This document shows, one piece after another, positions 16,852-24,638 of a stretch of DNA of 49,263 nucleotides. The translations under genes and the position numbers were made by a program. The notes below the pieces were generated by a model. The model ran no database searches. It was not told the origin of the DNA and saw only the letters and a list, made by a program, of their open reading frames with translations. Position 1 is the first letter of the stretch. Each line of letters opens with the position of its first letter. Where the stretch lies: contig JAAYSF010000096.1 of the NCBI GenBank assembly GCA_012523975.1, positions 1 through 49,263 on the forward strand, written 5' to 3'. The DNA is from Veillonellaceae bacterium (GTDB lineage: Bacteria > Bacillota > Negativicutes > JAAYSF01).

Positions 16852-18216
16852 ATGGCTGGAGTACCACAATCAAGTCTTCCGTTCATTAAGCGGGAAGATA
16901 CCTGGGCCATTATCATTGCGCTATTGCTCACAGTACTTATCACGATTGCATTTTTTGCCGGTGATATTAGCTTTTTTAAGTCCATGGCTGTAAAGATTTC
17001 CAGTTGGTCTGATGATTTTAGTAAAGTTACAGCAGGCTTGAGCAAAAATCCCAGTGGTCTATTTACCTTATTTGGGTTTTTCCTTATCGCCTTTACTATT
17101 GCTGCAAAGGTAATGGGCTACAATGTTCAGCGGTTCGTCACTGGTTTTATTGTCCTCTATATCTTATCAATAATCATTACAATCCTTGGTTCTAATAAGT
17201 TTATGAAAACCTACCAATTAGAAACACCCCTGCTGGCGCTTGTTTTTGGGATGATTGTGAGCAATTGCATAAAATTGCCTAGTTGGTTCCAAGAGGCGCT
17301 GCGAACTGAGTTCTATGTAAAAACCGGTATCGTCCTGATGGGGGCGACCCTTCCGTTTACCATTATTATGACAGCCGGCCCACTGGCCATGCTGCAGGCA
17401 ACTATTGTATCGGTCGTTACTTTCTTTTCGATTTACTTTGCTGCCACAAAATTGTTTAAGCTTGATCCACGCTTTGGTGCAACCCTCGGCGCCGGCGGTT
17501 CGATCTGCGGTGTATCGGGCTCAATCGCTGTCGGCGGCGCTTGCCGGGCCGAGAAGGAACATGTTTCCATGGCAATCTCGCTGGTCGTAATTTGGGCGGT
17601 AGTTATGATTGCCTTCCTGCCGGCCGTAGCTAAGAGTCTCGGGATGGAACCCGGCCCGGCCGGAGCTTGGATAGGTACATCTGAATTTGCCGACGCTGCC
17701 GGATTCGCGGCTGCAGAGCAGTATAATGCAATGGCTAATTTACCGCCTGGCGATGATCGCGCAGTAAAAACTTTCACACTTATGAAGGTTGTTGGCCGCG
17801 ATATGTTTGTCGGACTGTGGGCTTTGATGGCCGCTATTCTATCGGTAACTTTGTGGGAAAAGAAAAGCTTAGCGCAATCCGAGCGGGTTGACTATGGTGA
17901 AGTATGGCGCCGGTTCCCCAAATTCGTTATTGGCTTCTTCGTGGCGTCAATATTTACAACATTAGTAATTGCCAGCCTTGATCCGAAGCTTGGCTCAGTC
18001 TATTCCAAAGATGCCCTGGGGGTAATTAAGACCTTGCGCAGCTGGACCTTTACCTGGACCTTCCTGAGTATCGGCTTCACGACCAGGTTCAGGGATTTGG
18101 CGGCTGCCGGCTGGAAACCGTTTGCGGCCTTCACCATTGGTGTACTGATTAACGTCCCATTGGGCTACTGGTTATCAAATGTTATCTTTGTCGATTACTG
18201 GTTGAATGTAAAATAG
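16852..18216 (+). CDS. YeiH-family (UPF0324) transporter, long form, in the dsr operon
   Basis: The 454-residue protein has about eleven to thirteen membrane helices. It shares GMIVSN, GIVLMGATLPF and GAGGSICGVSGSIAVGGA with the putative sulfate exporter family. Extra helices at the N-terminus and an insert near residues 270-300 make it longer than the 328-residue copy at 10468. Position within the dsr cluster suggests movement of sulfite, sulfide or an organosulfonate; this is inference from context. AAAGGAGG precedes the ATG. Hairpins flank the gene on both sides. Confidence 0.82.
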   Translation: MAGVPQSSLPFIKREDTWAIIIALLLTVLITIAFFAGDISFFKSMAVKISSWSDDFSKVTAGLSKNPSGLFTLFGFFLIAFTIAAKVMGYNVQRFVTGFIVLYILSIIITILGSNKFMKTYQLETPLLALVFGMIVSNCIKLPSWFQEALRTEFYVKTGIVLMGATLPFTIIMTAGPLAMLQATIVSVVTFFSIYFAATKLFKLDPRFGATLGAGGSICGVSGSIAVGGACRAEKEHVSMAISLVVIWAVVMIAFLPAVAKSLGMEPGPAGAWIGTSEFADAAGFAAAEQYNAMANLPPGDDRAVKTFTLMKVVGRDMFVGLWALMAAILSVTLWEKKSLAQSERVDYGEVWRRFPKFVIGFFVASIFTTLVIASLDPKLGSVYSKDALGVIKTLRSWTFTWTFLSIGFTTRFRDLAAAGWKPFAAFTIGVLINVPLGYWLSNVIFVDYWLNVK

Positions 18217-18227
18217 GATAGTGTATA

Positions 18228-18261
18228 GCCAGCCGCTGGGATTAATGATCTAGCGGCTGGC
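18228..18261. repeat. Hairpin after the long YeiH-type gene
   Basis: The perfect 10-bp arms GCCAGCCGCT (18228-18237) and AGCGGCTGGC (18252-18261) enclose a 14-base loop. No T-run follows on either strand, so it is better read as an mRNA-stabilising or processing structure. Confidence 0.55.
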
Positions 18262-18307
18262 CTAATCAATTATAAACAGGTTAACCATCGGAGAAAAGGT
18301 GATATTG

Positions 18308-18664
18308 ATGGAGAAAGTCAGACAAAAGTACGGTCCTCCCGTTGTCACACACCTGACGCGGGTAAAATTGTGGCTAGCGCCGGATGAATCTTACTGGGAA
18401 AATGTCGGCCGGGGTGTAAAAGTCGATGCGGCTGCTGTGAGAGAGGCCGGACGTTTAATGACAAAAAGGGCTAATCGGGTAGCAGCGATGATGGATGTTA
18501 TGGCCTCTAAGGGGTTTATTTTTGAGGCTGATAAGATGGCAATATACTGCTATTCAACCACGGTTGAGGCTTATGAGATAAAACGCGACCTCATCGCAGC
18601 AGGCTTTAAGGATCCGGAGTTTCAGATTTTACTGGAATATACGCGAGGCTGGGGCATGCTGTAA
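18308..18664 (+). CDS. Unrecognised 118-residue protein in the dsr locus
   Basis: This small soluble, basic protein has no signal peptide, membrane segment or metal-binding cluster and only a single cysteine. The centre (about 38-70) is alpha-helical in pattern and rich in Ala/Met/Arg. The C-terminal half alternates strand and helix (FIFEADKMAIYCYS, then VEAYEIKRDLIAAGF) and ends GWGML. ATG 18308 is chosen (AAGG 8 bases upstream); GTG 18299 overlaps that site. It lies between the long YeiH-type transporter and the second DsrMK pair, all co-directional. It does not look like DsrD, DsrC or DsrN. An accessory or regulatory role in sulfite respiration is only an inference. Confidence 0.8.
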   Translation: MEKVRQKYGPPVVTHLTRVKLWLAPDESYWENVGRGVKVDAAAVREAGRLMTKRANRVAAMMDVMASKGFIFEADKMAIYCYSTTVEAYEIKRDLIAAGFKDPEFQILLEYTRGWGML

Positions 18665-18733
18665 GATACGGTATTTGAGAAACTGCGCCTAGCGTTATTG
18701 CTGGTTTAAATATTTAAGGCGGGAGGTGCTGCT

Positions 18734-19663
18734 ATGGTGTCTTTGGGGTGGTTTATTACCGGGCCGTTGATTTATATTGCTATTCTCGTGTTTGTTTCTG
18801 TCACGGCATATAAAGTTCTGGGGTATGCAAAAATGCCCAGACATCTGCGTTGGGATTTATACCCTGTACCGCATCAGGGACCAGAAGGATCTAAGTACCA
18901 AAAGGTTGATTACAGCAAACTGCCGCCGCAGCGCTCAATGCTTCATGAAATGAAGGAAATGAGTCAGGAAATGTTATTTATTAAAAAGGCGTTTGTCCAT
19001 AATCCTAAGCTATGGAAAGGAAGTTTTCCGCTACACGCCGGCCTTTACCTCTGTGGGTTGTGGCTGACTTTCTTAATTTTGGATGCCGGGCTTGCCGTCG
19101 CTGGTTTCAGTGATATAAACAAGGCCGAGACAGCTTTTGATTATGCGCTTGAGTGGCTGGAGTTTTCGAGCGGTGTTATCGGTTTAACTTCCGGTCTTAT
19201 CGGCAGTCTGTTGCTTTTATGGCGACGGCATACCGATGAGGAGCTAAGGTACATGTCTGATTTTGTGTGCTATTTCAACCTATATCTTATGGCACTTTTA
19301 TTTGGCTCCGGTTTTGCCGCATGGCTGGTTGCTGACCCGTCCTTTGCAATTATTAAGCAGCAAATAATGACGCTGCTGGTCTTTAATCCAGGAACTATTG
19401 AGCACCCGCTCATTATCATCCAGTTTCTAGTATTCGGGATTTTTTTGCTGTTATTGCCATTTGGCCGCATGATGCATTTTGCTGTTAAGTATTTCTTTTA
19501 TCACAATATCATGTGGGACGATGAAATGATGAAACCTGGCAGTAAAATGGAACAGGACATTTCCGGCTATTTTAATTACCAAGTTGACTGGTCTGCGGAC
19601 CATGTGCAAACGCAGGCATCTTGGAGTGCGCAGGTATCTCAAGGAAAGGAGGATCCTAAATGA
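18734..19663 (+). CDS. dsrM: DsrM-like membrane cytochrome b subunit, second copy
   Basis: The 309-residue NarI-like protein has an N-terminal helix, a cytoplasmic stretch rich in charged residues (about 35-90), then about five helices. Candidate heme ligands include His in FPLHAGLYL and in GRMMHFAVKYFFYH. GGGAGGTG lies 5 bases before the ATG. It overlaps the following dsrK-like gene as ATGA, so the pair is translationally coupled. It is closer to normal DsrM size than the first copy. It probably oxidises menaquinol. Confidence 0.85.
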   Translation: MVSLGWFITGPLIYIAILVFVSVTAYKVLGYAKMPRHLRWDLYPVPHQGPEGSKYQKVDYSKLPPQRSMLHEMKEMSQEMLFIKKAFVHNPKLWKGSFPLHAGLYLCGLWLTFLILDAGLAVAGFSDINKAETAFDYALEWLEFSSGVIGLTSGLIGSLLLLWRRHTDEELRYMSDFVCYFNLYLMALLFGSGFAAWLVADPSFAIIKQQIMTLLVFNPGTIEHPLIIIQFLVFGIFLLLLPFGRMMHFAVKYFFYHNIMWDDEMMKPGSKMEQDISGYFNYQVDWSADHVQTQASWSAQVSQGKEDPK

Positions 19664-21267
19664 TGAAAAAACGAGTTAGTCTGGGGGATATTGGCTCAGA
19701 CCAACCTGTAGTTTCGCTATTGGGCGCCGAAGATCTGCTGCCTTTGCCGGGCGAAGATAATACGCCGTTTAAACAATTAAAGCCTGATACTATCAGTAAA
19801 TACGACTTTTCACTTGACGGATTCTCAGCCCTTAGTCTGCCTTTACCTAAAAATAAAGAACAAGAGCAGGCTATTGTGAGAGCGTTCCTCAAGGGATTAG
19901 AAAAAATATTTGATCGGCAGAACAATTGGGGGTTCCTCCAGCCGACAACGCTGTCGACTTCTTACTGCATGCAGTGCAATACCTGCAACGAGGCCTGCCC
20001 GGTATTTATCGAAAGCGGACGCAATGATGTTTATCGGCCTAATTTTCGCTCAGAAGTTTTGCGGCGTATCGTCCGTCGTTATTTTACTCCGGCAGGGAAA
20101 TTGCTCGGCAGATGGGTGGGCGCAGATATTGAACTTAACTGGCGGGTAGTTTACCATTTGGCTGAACTAGCCTATCGCTGCACGTTATGCCGGCGATGCG
20201 CATCGGTTTGTCCTTTGGGGGTTGATAATGCTCTTTTAGCCCGAGAACTACGCAAACTCTTCAGTCAAGAGATGGGAATTGCGCCTGATAATGTTCACAA
20301 ATCCGGCACTATCCAGCATCTTAAAACCGGCTCGTCAACCGGGATGAATAGCGCCGCTTTTTTGGATAATATTGAATTCATCGAGGATATTATTGAAGAA
20401 AAGACGGGTAAGCGCCTTAAGATACCTGTTGATAAGAAAAATGCCGATATTCTCTTAATCCACAATGCTGGCGAGTATGTAGCATGGCCGGAAAATCCGG
20501 CAGCTTTTGCGATATTATTTGAAGCGGCCGGTCTTAACTGGACACTTTCAAGTGAATCTATGGGTTATGAAGGCGTTAATTACGGTGTTTGGTATGATGA
20601 TATTCAGTTTGCCCGGATCGCACTGGGTCAGGTTCAGGCCGCCAAGCGCTTAGGGGTCAAAAAGATTGTCGTCGGGGAGTGCGGCCATGCTACTAAGGCA
20701 CTAATCAGTATTGCTGACCGATTAATTACCGGTGATATGGCTATACCGCGCGAGTCCTGCCTGCCATTGTTAGAATCCCTTATAACCGGCGGCGCTGTAA
20801 AATTTGACCCGACCCGCAATAACTTCCCAGTTACCCTTCACGACCCCTGCAATATGGTTAGGCTGATGGGGATAATTTCGCCGCAGCGTAATATAATTAA
20901 TCATATCGTTTCGCCGGGACAATTTCGGGAAATGCCGAACAGCGGCGTTAGTAATTACTGCTGCGGCGGTGGCAGCGGTTTTGCCATTATGAACTCACAA
21001 AATTTCCCCGAATGGCGCAATTCACTGGCTAGCCGCCGTAAAGCGCGCCAGGTAATCGAGGCCTTCAATGATTGTCTGGATCCGGCCATACCTAAGTACT
21101 ACTGCGCTCCCTGCTCCAATTGCAAGGGCGCGGCCCGCGATGCATTAATTGGGCACTACGGATTCAGAGATAAATACAACATTATTTACGGTGGGCTAGT
21201 TGAATTGATGGTTAATGCCATGCCCGATTTGCCGCAGCCGTTCATCAGCTGGGAAGACGAATTTTAA
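19660..21267 (+). CDS. dsrK: DsrK-like iron-sulfur subunit, HdrD family, second copy
   Basis: The 535-residue protein is the size of classical DsrK. About 95 residues precede the cluster motifs (C103/106/109/113 and C174/177/180/184). The catalytic-cluster signatures follow: GECGHATKA, HDPCNMVR, YCCGGGSG and APCSNCKGA. ATG 19660 overlaps the dsrM stop, with AAAGGAGG 7 bases upstream. The first copy at 15048 is about 90 residues shorter and differs at most positions, so this is not a recent duplication. It is the last gene of the dsr cluster. Confidence 0.88.
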   Translation: MMKKRVSLGDIGSDQPVVSLLGAEDLLPLPGEDNTPFKQLKPDTISKYDFSLDGFSALSLPLPKNKEQEQAIVRAFLKGLEKIFDRQNNWGFLQPTTLSTSYCMQCNTCNEACPVFIESGRNDVYRPNFRSEVLRRIVRRYFTPAGKLLGRWVGADIELNWRVVYHLAELAYRCTLCRRCASVCPLGVDNALLARELRKLFSQEMGIAPDNVHKSGTIQHLKTGSSTGMNSAAFLDNIEFIEDIIEEKTGKRLKIPVDKKNADILLIHNAGEYVAWPENPAAFAILFEAAGLNWTLSSESMGYEGVNYGVWYDDIQFARIALGQVQAAKRLGVKKIVVGECGHATKALISIADRLITGDMAIPRESCLPLLESLITGGAVKFDPTRNNFPVTLHDPCNMVRLMGIISPQRNIINHIVSPGQFREMPNSGVSNYCCGGGSGFAIMNSQNFPEWRNSLASRRKARQVIEAFNDCLDPAIPKYYCAPCSNCKGAARDALIGHYGFRDKYNIIYGGLVELMVNAMPDLPQPFISWEDEF

Positions 21268-21340
21268 GCGATAATTTGGTAGCTTTGAAAGCATGGCTGA
21301 AGCTGGGTGATAAAAGAAAATTTAATTTTAAGCAGGAAAA

Positions 21341-21370
21341 TTGTAAATTCCCAAGAACCTAGTTTATAGA
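21341..21370 (+). promoter_or_regulatory. Candidate promoter of the glycerol-phosphate operon
   Basis: TTGTAA (21341-21346) and TATAGA (21365-21370) are 18 bases apart. The match is moderate. A start near 21377 would give a leader of about 110 bases carrying the antiterminator and terminator structures described next. Confidence 0.4.
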
Positions 21371-21387
21371 AACTAAATTAATATTGC

Positions 21388-21410
21388 GGACTGGAGATAC
21401 AGAGTAGTCC
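21388..21410 (+). promoter_or_regulatory. Candidate GlpP-type RNA antiterminator hairpin
   Basis: GGACT (21388-21392) can pair with AGTCC (21406-21410) around a 13-base loop. Its last two bases are also the first two of the terminator stem at 21409, so the two structures exclude each other. The glpP gene lies 4.9 kb downstream. Binding by GlpP is inferred. Confidence 0.45.
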
Positions 21411-21452
21411 AAATATGTTCTGAAATTCAGAATATATTTGGGCTTTTGTTTT
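21409..21452 (+). terminator. Intrinsic terminator ahead of the GlpA-like gene
   Basis: CCAAATATGTTCTG (21409-21422) pairs with CAGAATATATTTGG (21428-21441) with one G-U and a 5-base loop. GCTTTTGTTTTTT follows. It could end the dsr operon, but its position 35 bases before the next start and its overlap with an alternative hairpin suggest conditional termination. Confidence 0.8.
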
Positions 21453-21486
21453 TTCTGTCCGTATAATACAGGGAGGATATTAGGCC

Positions 21487-22956
21487 ATGACCATTACAGC
21501 CAAAGCGGATATAGTTATTGTCGGCGGAGGTATTGTTGGTACAGCAATTGCAAGAGCGTTATCCCGATATGATCTTGATGTAGTGCTTCTCGAAAAAGAG
21601 CCGGATGTCGCAATGGGAACGTCTAAAGCCAACAGCGGCATTCTGCATGCCGGTTTTGACGCTAAACCAGGAACACTTAAAGCGATTACCAACGTTCGCG
21701 GCAATGAAATGTATCGGGAAATTTACCAAGACCTCGGGATAGACATTAAATTCATCGGTTCTCTGGTTGTTGCGACCAGTGAAGAAGAAATGGTAACATT
21801 GCGTGATTTGTTAATGCGCGGCAGCGAGAACGGTGTGCCTGGTCTTGAAATACTGGATAGAGAAACGGTTTTACAGCGGGAACCTAACTTATCTGACAAG
21901 GTATTGGGTGCACTTTGGGCTCCGACCGGCGGGGTTATGTGCCCGTTTGGGGCAACAATTGCCTTTGCCAATAACGCTGTTTTAAATGGGGTAAAAATTT
22001 ATACTGAGTGCCCGGCTGAAGAAATTGTTGTTGCTGATGGTAAAGTTACCGGCGTCAAAACAGCCAAAGGGTTTATTGCCGCTAAGTATGTTATAAACGC
22101 GGCCGGCCTTTTTGCCGATGATCTTAGCCGCACGGCCGGCGATAACAGCTTCAATATTAAGCCGCGCAAGGGGGAATATGTATTATTCGATAAGACGGCA
22201 GCTAATCTAGTAAATACCGTTATCTTCCCAACGCCGAGCAAGGTATCAAAAGGCATCTTGGTTTCGCCGACTGTCCATGGCAACTTATTCATTGGACCAA
22301 ACGCTCAAGATATTGATGATAAAGCAGATATAGCCACCTCACCCGATGGTTTGCAGGAAATTATCGCGGGAGCGGGCAAAACCGTGCCAAACCTGCCGAT
22401 GCATGCCTCCATTACTCAATTCGCCGGGCTTCGGGCAGCAGCCGGTGACGGCGACTTCATTCTAAAAGCATCCGACAGTGCTAACGGCCTTATCCAAGCC
22501 GCCGGCATTCAATCACCTGGTCTGACAGCAGCCCCAGCTATCGCTGAGATTATTGTTGGAATTCTGAAAGATCAGGGCCTTGCTTTGATTGAAAAAGCCA
22601 ATTTTGTTCCAAAGAATCCACCCAAAGTCAAGTTCCATGAACTTAGCAATGCTGAAAGAGCAGAGGTTATTGCGCGAAATCCGCTGTATGGCCGGGTTAT
22701 TTGCCGCTGCGAGACAGTTACTGAAGGTGAGATTGTCGATGCTATTCATTCAGCATGCGGAGCTGTAACGGTTGACGGCGTTAAACGCCGCACCAGAGCC
22801 GGTATGGGCCGATGCCAAGGCGGGTTCTGCGGGCCGCGTGTTACGGCAATTCTTGCCCGTGAGCTCAATATCCCGGTTACTGAGGTTCGCAAAGACACAA
22901 CCCAGTCGTATTTGTTCTTCGACAAGATTTCTGGGAGGTGCAAAAGTAATGACTAA
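21487..22956 (+). CDS. GlpA-like FAD-dependent glycerol-3-phosphate dehydrogenase with BFD-like [2Fe-2S] domain
   Basis: The 489-residue flavoprotein begins with a Rossmann FAD motif (DIVIVGGGIVGTAIA) and a DAO-type oxidase domain to about 370. The C-terminal BFD-like domain holds four cysteines in CRCETV and CQGGFCGP. This matches the clostridial GlpA-like protein that oxidises glycerol-3-phosphate, or a related hydroxyacid, together with the next two gene products. GGGAGG precedes the ATG. It overlaps the next gene by 8 bases. No glycerol kinase or facilitator gene is present here. Confidence 0.85.
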   Translation: MTITAKADIVIVGGGIVGTAIARALSRYDLDVVLLEKEPDVAMGTSKANSGILHAGFDAKPGTLKAITNVRGNEMYREIYQDLGIDIKFIGSLVVATSEEEMVTLRDLLMRGSENGVPGLEILDRETVLQREPNLSDKVLGALWAPTGGVMCPFGATIAFANNAVLNGVKIYTECPAEEIVVADGKVTGVKTAKGFIAAKYVINAAGLFADDLSRTAGDNSFNIKPRKGEYVLFDKTAANLVNTVIFPTPSKVSKGILVSPTVHGNLFIGPNAQDIDDKADIATSPDGLQEIIAGAGKTVPNLPMHASITQFAGLRAAAGDGDFILKASDSANGLIQAAGIQSPGLTAAPAIAEIIVGILKDQGLALIEKANFVPKNPPKVKFHELSNAERAEVIARNPLYGRVICRCETVTEGEIVDAIHSACGAVTVDGVKRRTRAGMGRCQGGFCGPRVTAILARELNIPVTEVRKDTTQSYLFFDKISGRCKSND

Positions 22957-24211
22957 TACTTACGATGTAGTAATTGTCGGCGGCGGTCCGGCCGGAATGG
23001 CGGCTGCGCTGAGTGCCCGTCAAGCCGGAGCAGAAAAAGTACTAATAATTGAACGCGACCGTGAACTCGGCGGCATATTGCAGCAGTGTATCCATAACGG
23101 TTTTGGTCTGCACCGTTTTAAAGAGGAATTGACCGGCCCGGGTTATGCCGGACGTTATATAAAAATGGTCAACGCTGACCCGGCTATTGAGATTATGCTT
23201 GATACTATGGTGCTTAATGTTGAACAGGACAAAACGGTATATGCTGTTAATCCTAAGCAAGGCATGCTTAAGATTGAGGCTAAGGCTGTCATTTTCACGA
23301 TGGGCTGCCGGGAACGGACGCGCGGTGCCATCCGTATTGCCGGCGGGCGTCCGGCAGGTGTATTTACCGCCGGTGCGGCTCAGCGCATGGTGAATATGGA
23401 AGGCTTCCTGCCCGGTAAAAAGATCGTTATTCTTGGTTCTGGCGATATCGGTCTTATCATGGCTCGCCGCCTGACATTAGAAGGCGCGCAAGTTCAGGCT
23501 GTCCTTGAGCTTATGCCGTACTCAAACGGCTTGACGCGAAATGTTGTTCAATGTCTGGAAGACTTTAATATCCCGTTGCATTTGTCCCATACCATTCTTA
23601 AGGTCCATGGCAAAGACCGGGTAACAGGCGTTACCTGCGCCAAAGTTGATGAGACTCGCCGGATAATCCCCGGCTCGGAGTTTGATATTGATTGTGACTG
23701 CCTGCTTTTATCAGTCGGCTTAATTCCGGAAAACGAATTATCCCGGCCGCTTGACATGGAAATGGATAGTCTTACCAACGGGCCGGTTGTTGATCAATTC
23801 CGCCATACTACATTGCCCGGTTTTTTCGCTGCCGGCAATGTTGTCCATGTTCACGACTTGGTAGATTTTGTATCGCAGGAAGGCGAAATTGCCGGAGCTG
23901 CTGCCGCAAAATATGCGCTTGGTCAGCTTAAAGCGGTGCGTAAAGTTGTAGCTGTCGAGGCGAAAAATGGTATGCGTACTGTTGTGCCGCAGCATGTTTC
24001 TATTACTCCGCAAAGCGCTGAACCGGTAAGGCTGTTTATGCGTGTGGCTCAGCCTGAACATCGTGTTACGCTTAATATTGAAAGCGCCGGCAAGAAGTTG
24101 TATAGCCGTAAATTAGCGGTTGCTAAGCCAGGCGAAATGATTGTAGTCGAACTTCCTGCCGAAACTGTCAGTGCATGTGATGATAAAATTACGGTAGCGT
24201 TAGCAAAGTGA
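22949..24211 (+). CDS. FAD/NAD(P)-dependent oxidoreductase, GlpA-partner flavoprotein
   Basis: The 420-residue protein has an FAD-binding motif (DVVIVGGGPAGMAAA) and a second dinucleotide fold (IVILGSGDIGLIMARR at about 160). This is a pyridine-nucleotide disulfide oxidoreductase layout without a CxxxxC redox pair; Cys-containing ILQQCIHNGFG lies near residue 47. ATG 22949 follows GGGAGG and overlaps the previous gene. A longer open frame from 22772 runs through the preceding gene and is not the start. It probably moves electrons from the GlpA-like subunit to an acceptor. Confidence 0.85.
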   Translation: MTNTYDVVIVGGGPAGMAAALSARQAGAEKVLIIERDRELGGILQQCIHNGFGLHRFKEELTGPGYAGRYIKMVNADPAIEIMLDTMVLNVEQDKTVYAVNPKQGMLKIEAKAVIFTMGCRERTRGAIRIAGGRPAGVFTAGAAQRMVNMEGFLPGKKIVILGSGDIGLIMARRLTLEGAQVQAVLELMPYSNGLTRNVVQCLEDFNIPLHLSHTILKVHGKDRVTGVTCAKVDETRRIIPGSEFDIDCDCLLLSVGLIPENELSRPLDMEMDSLTNGPVVDQFRHTTLPGFFAAGNVVHVHDLVDFVSQEGEIAGAAAAKYALGQLKAVRKVVAVEAKNGMRTVVPQHVSITPQSAEPVRLFMRVAQPEHRVTLNIESAGKKLYSRKLAVAKPGEMIVVELPAETVSACDDKITVALAK

Positions 24212-24221
24212 GGTGTAACTA

Positions 24222-24587
24222 ATGGAACAAGTAACAAGACGACTTAGTTGTATCGTATGCCCTATGGGTTGTCTGGGTGAGGTTGAAATAAAGAACGGCG
24301 AAGTCACCGGCGTATCTGGGTTTACCTGCCCGCGGGGTGAGAAATACGCCCGCGAAGAAGTGACTGCGCCTAAAAGAATGCTCACAACCACTGTTAGAAT
24401 CTCAGGCGCCGAGCTGCCGCTGCTGCCGGTAATATCAAAAACCGCGCTGCCTAAGGACAGGGTAATGGATTGCGCCTGTTTTCTGTCGCAAATTGAGACC
24501 AAAGCCCCGGTTAAAGAGGGCGATGTCATCTGCGCGGATATTCTGGGTTTAGGGGTTGATATTGTAGCCGCCCGTGATTTAATGTAA
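24222..24587 (+). CDS. DUF1667 protein, GlpA-associated small iron-sulfur protein
   Basis: The 121-residue protein has cysteines in CIVCPMGC and in GFTCPRG, plus a later CAC, suggesting an iron-sulfur or zinc site. DUF1667 proteins regularly follow the two flavoprotein genes of this type in Clostridia and Negativicutes. Its role is probably that of a small electron-transfer subunit, by analogy with GlpC-like functions, though it lacks membrane helices. Confidence 0.85.
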   Translation: MEQVTRRLSCIVCPMGCLGEVEIKNGEVTGVSGFTCPRGEKYAREEVTAPKRMLTTTVRISGAELPLLPVISKTALPKDRVMDCACFLSQIETKAPVKEGDVICADILGLGVDIVAARDLM

Positions 24588-24638
24588 GTATAATGCAACG
24601 GGGAACAGTACTTTTAAACTGAAATTGGGAGGCTTATC

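Noticed and set aside
21462-21467. TATAAT just before the GlpA-like gene, considered as a -10 box
   Set aside because: It has no -35 at proper spacing, and transcription would start on the ribosome site itself.
22772-22948. N-terminal extension of the second flavoprotein, as a longer open frame
   Set aside because: It lies inside the BFD-like domain of the preceding gene; the FAD motif begins right after ATG 22949, which has its own ribosome site.
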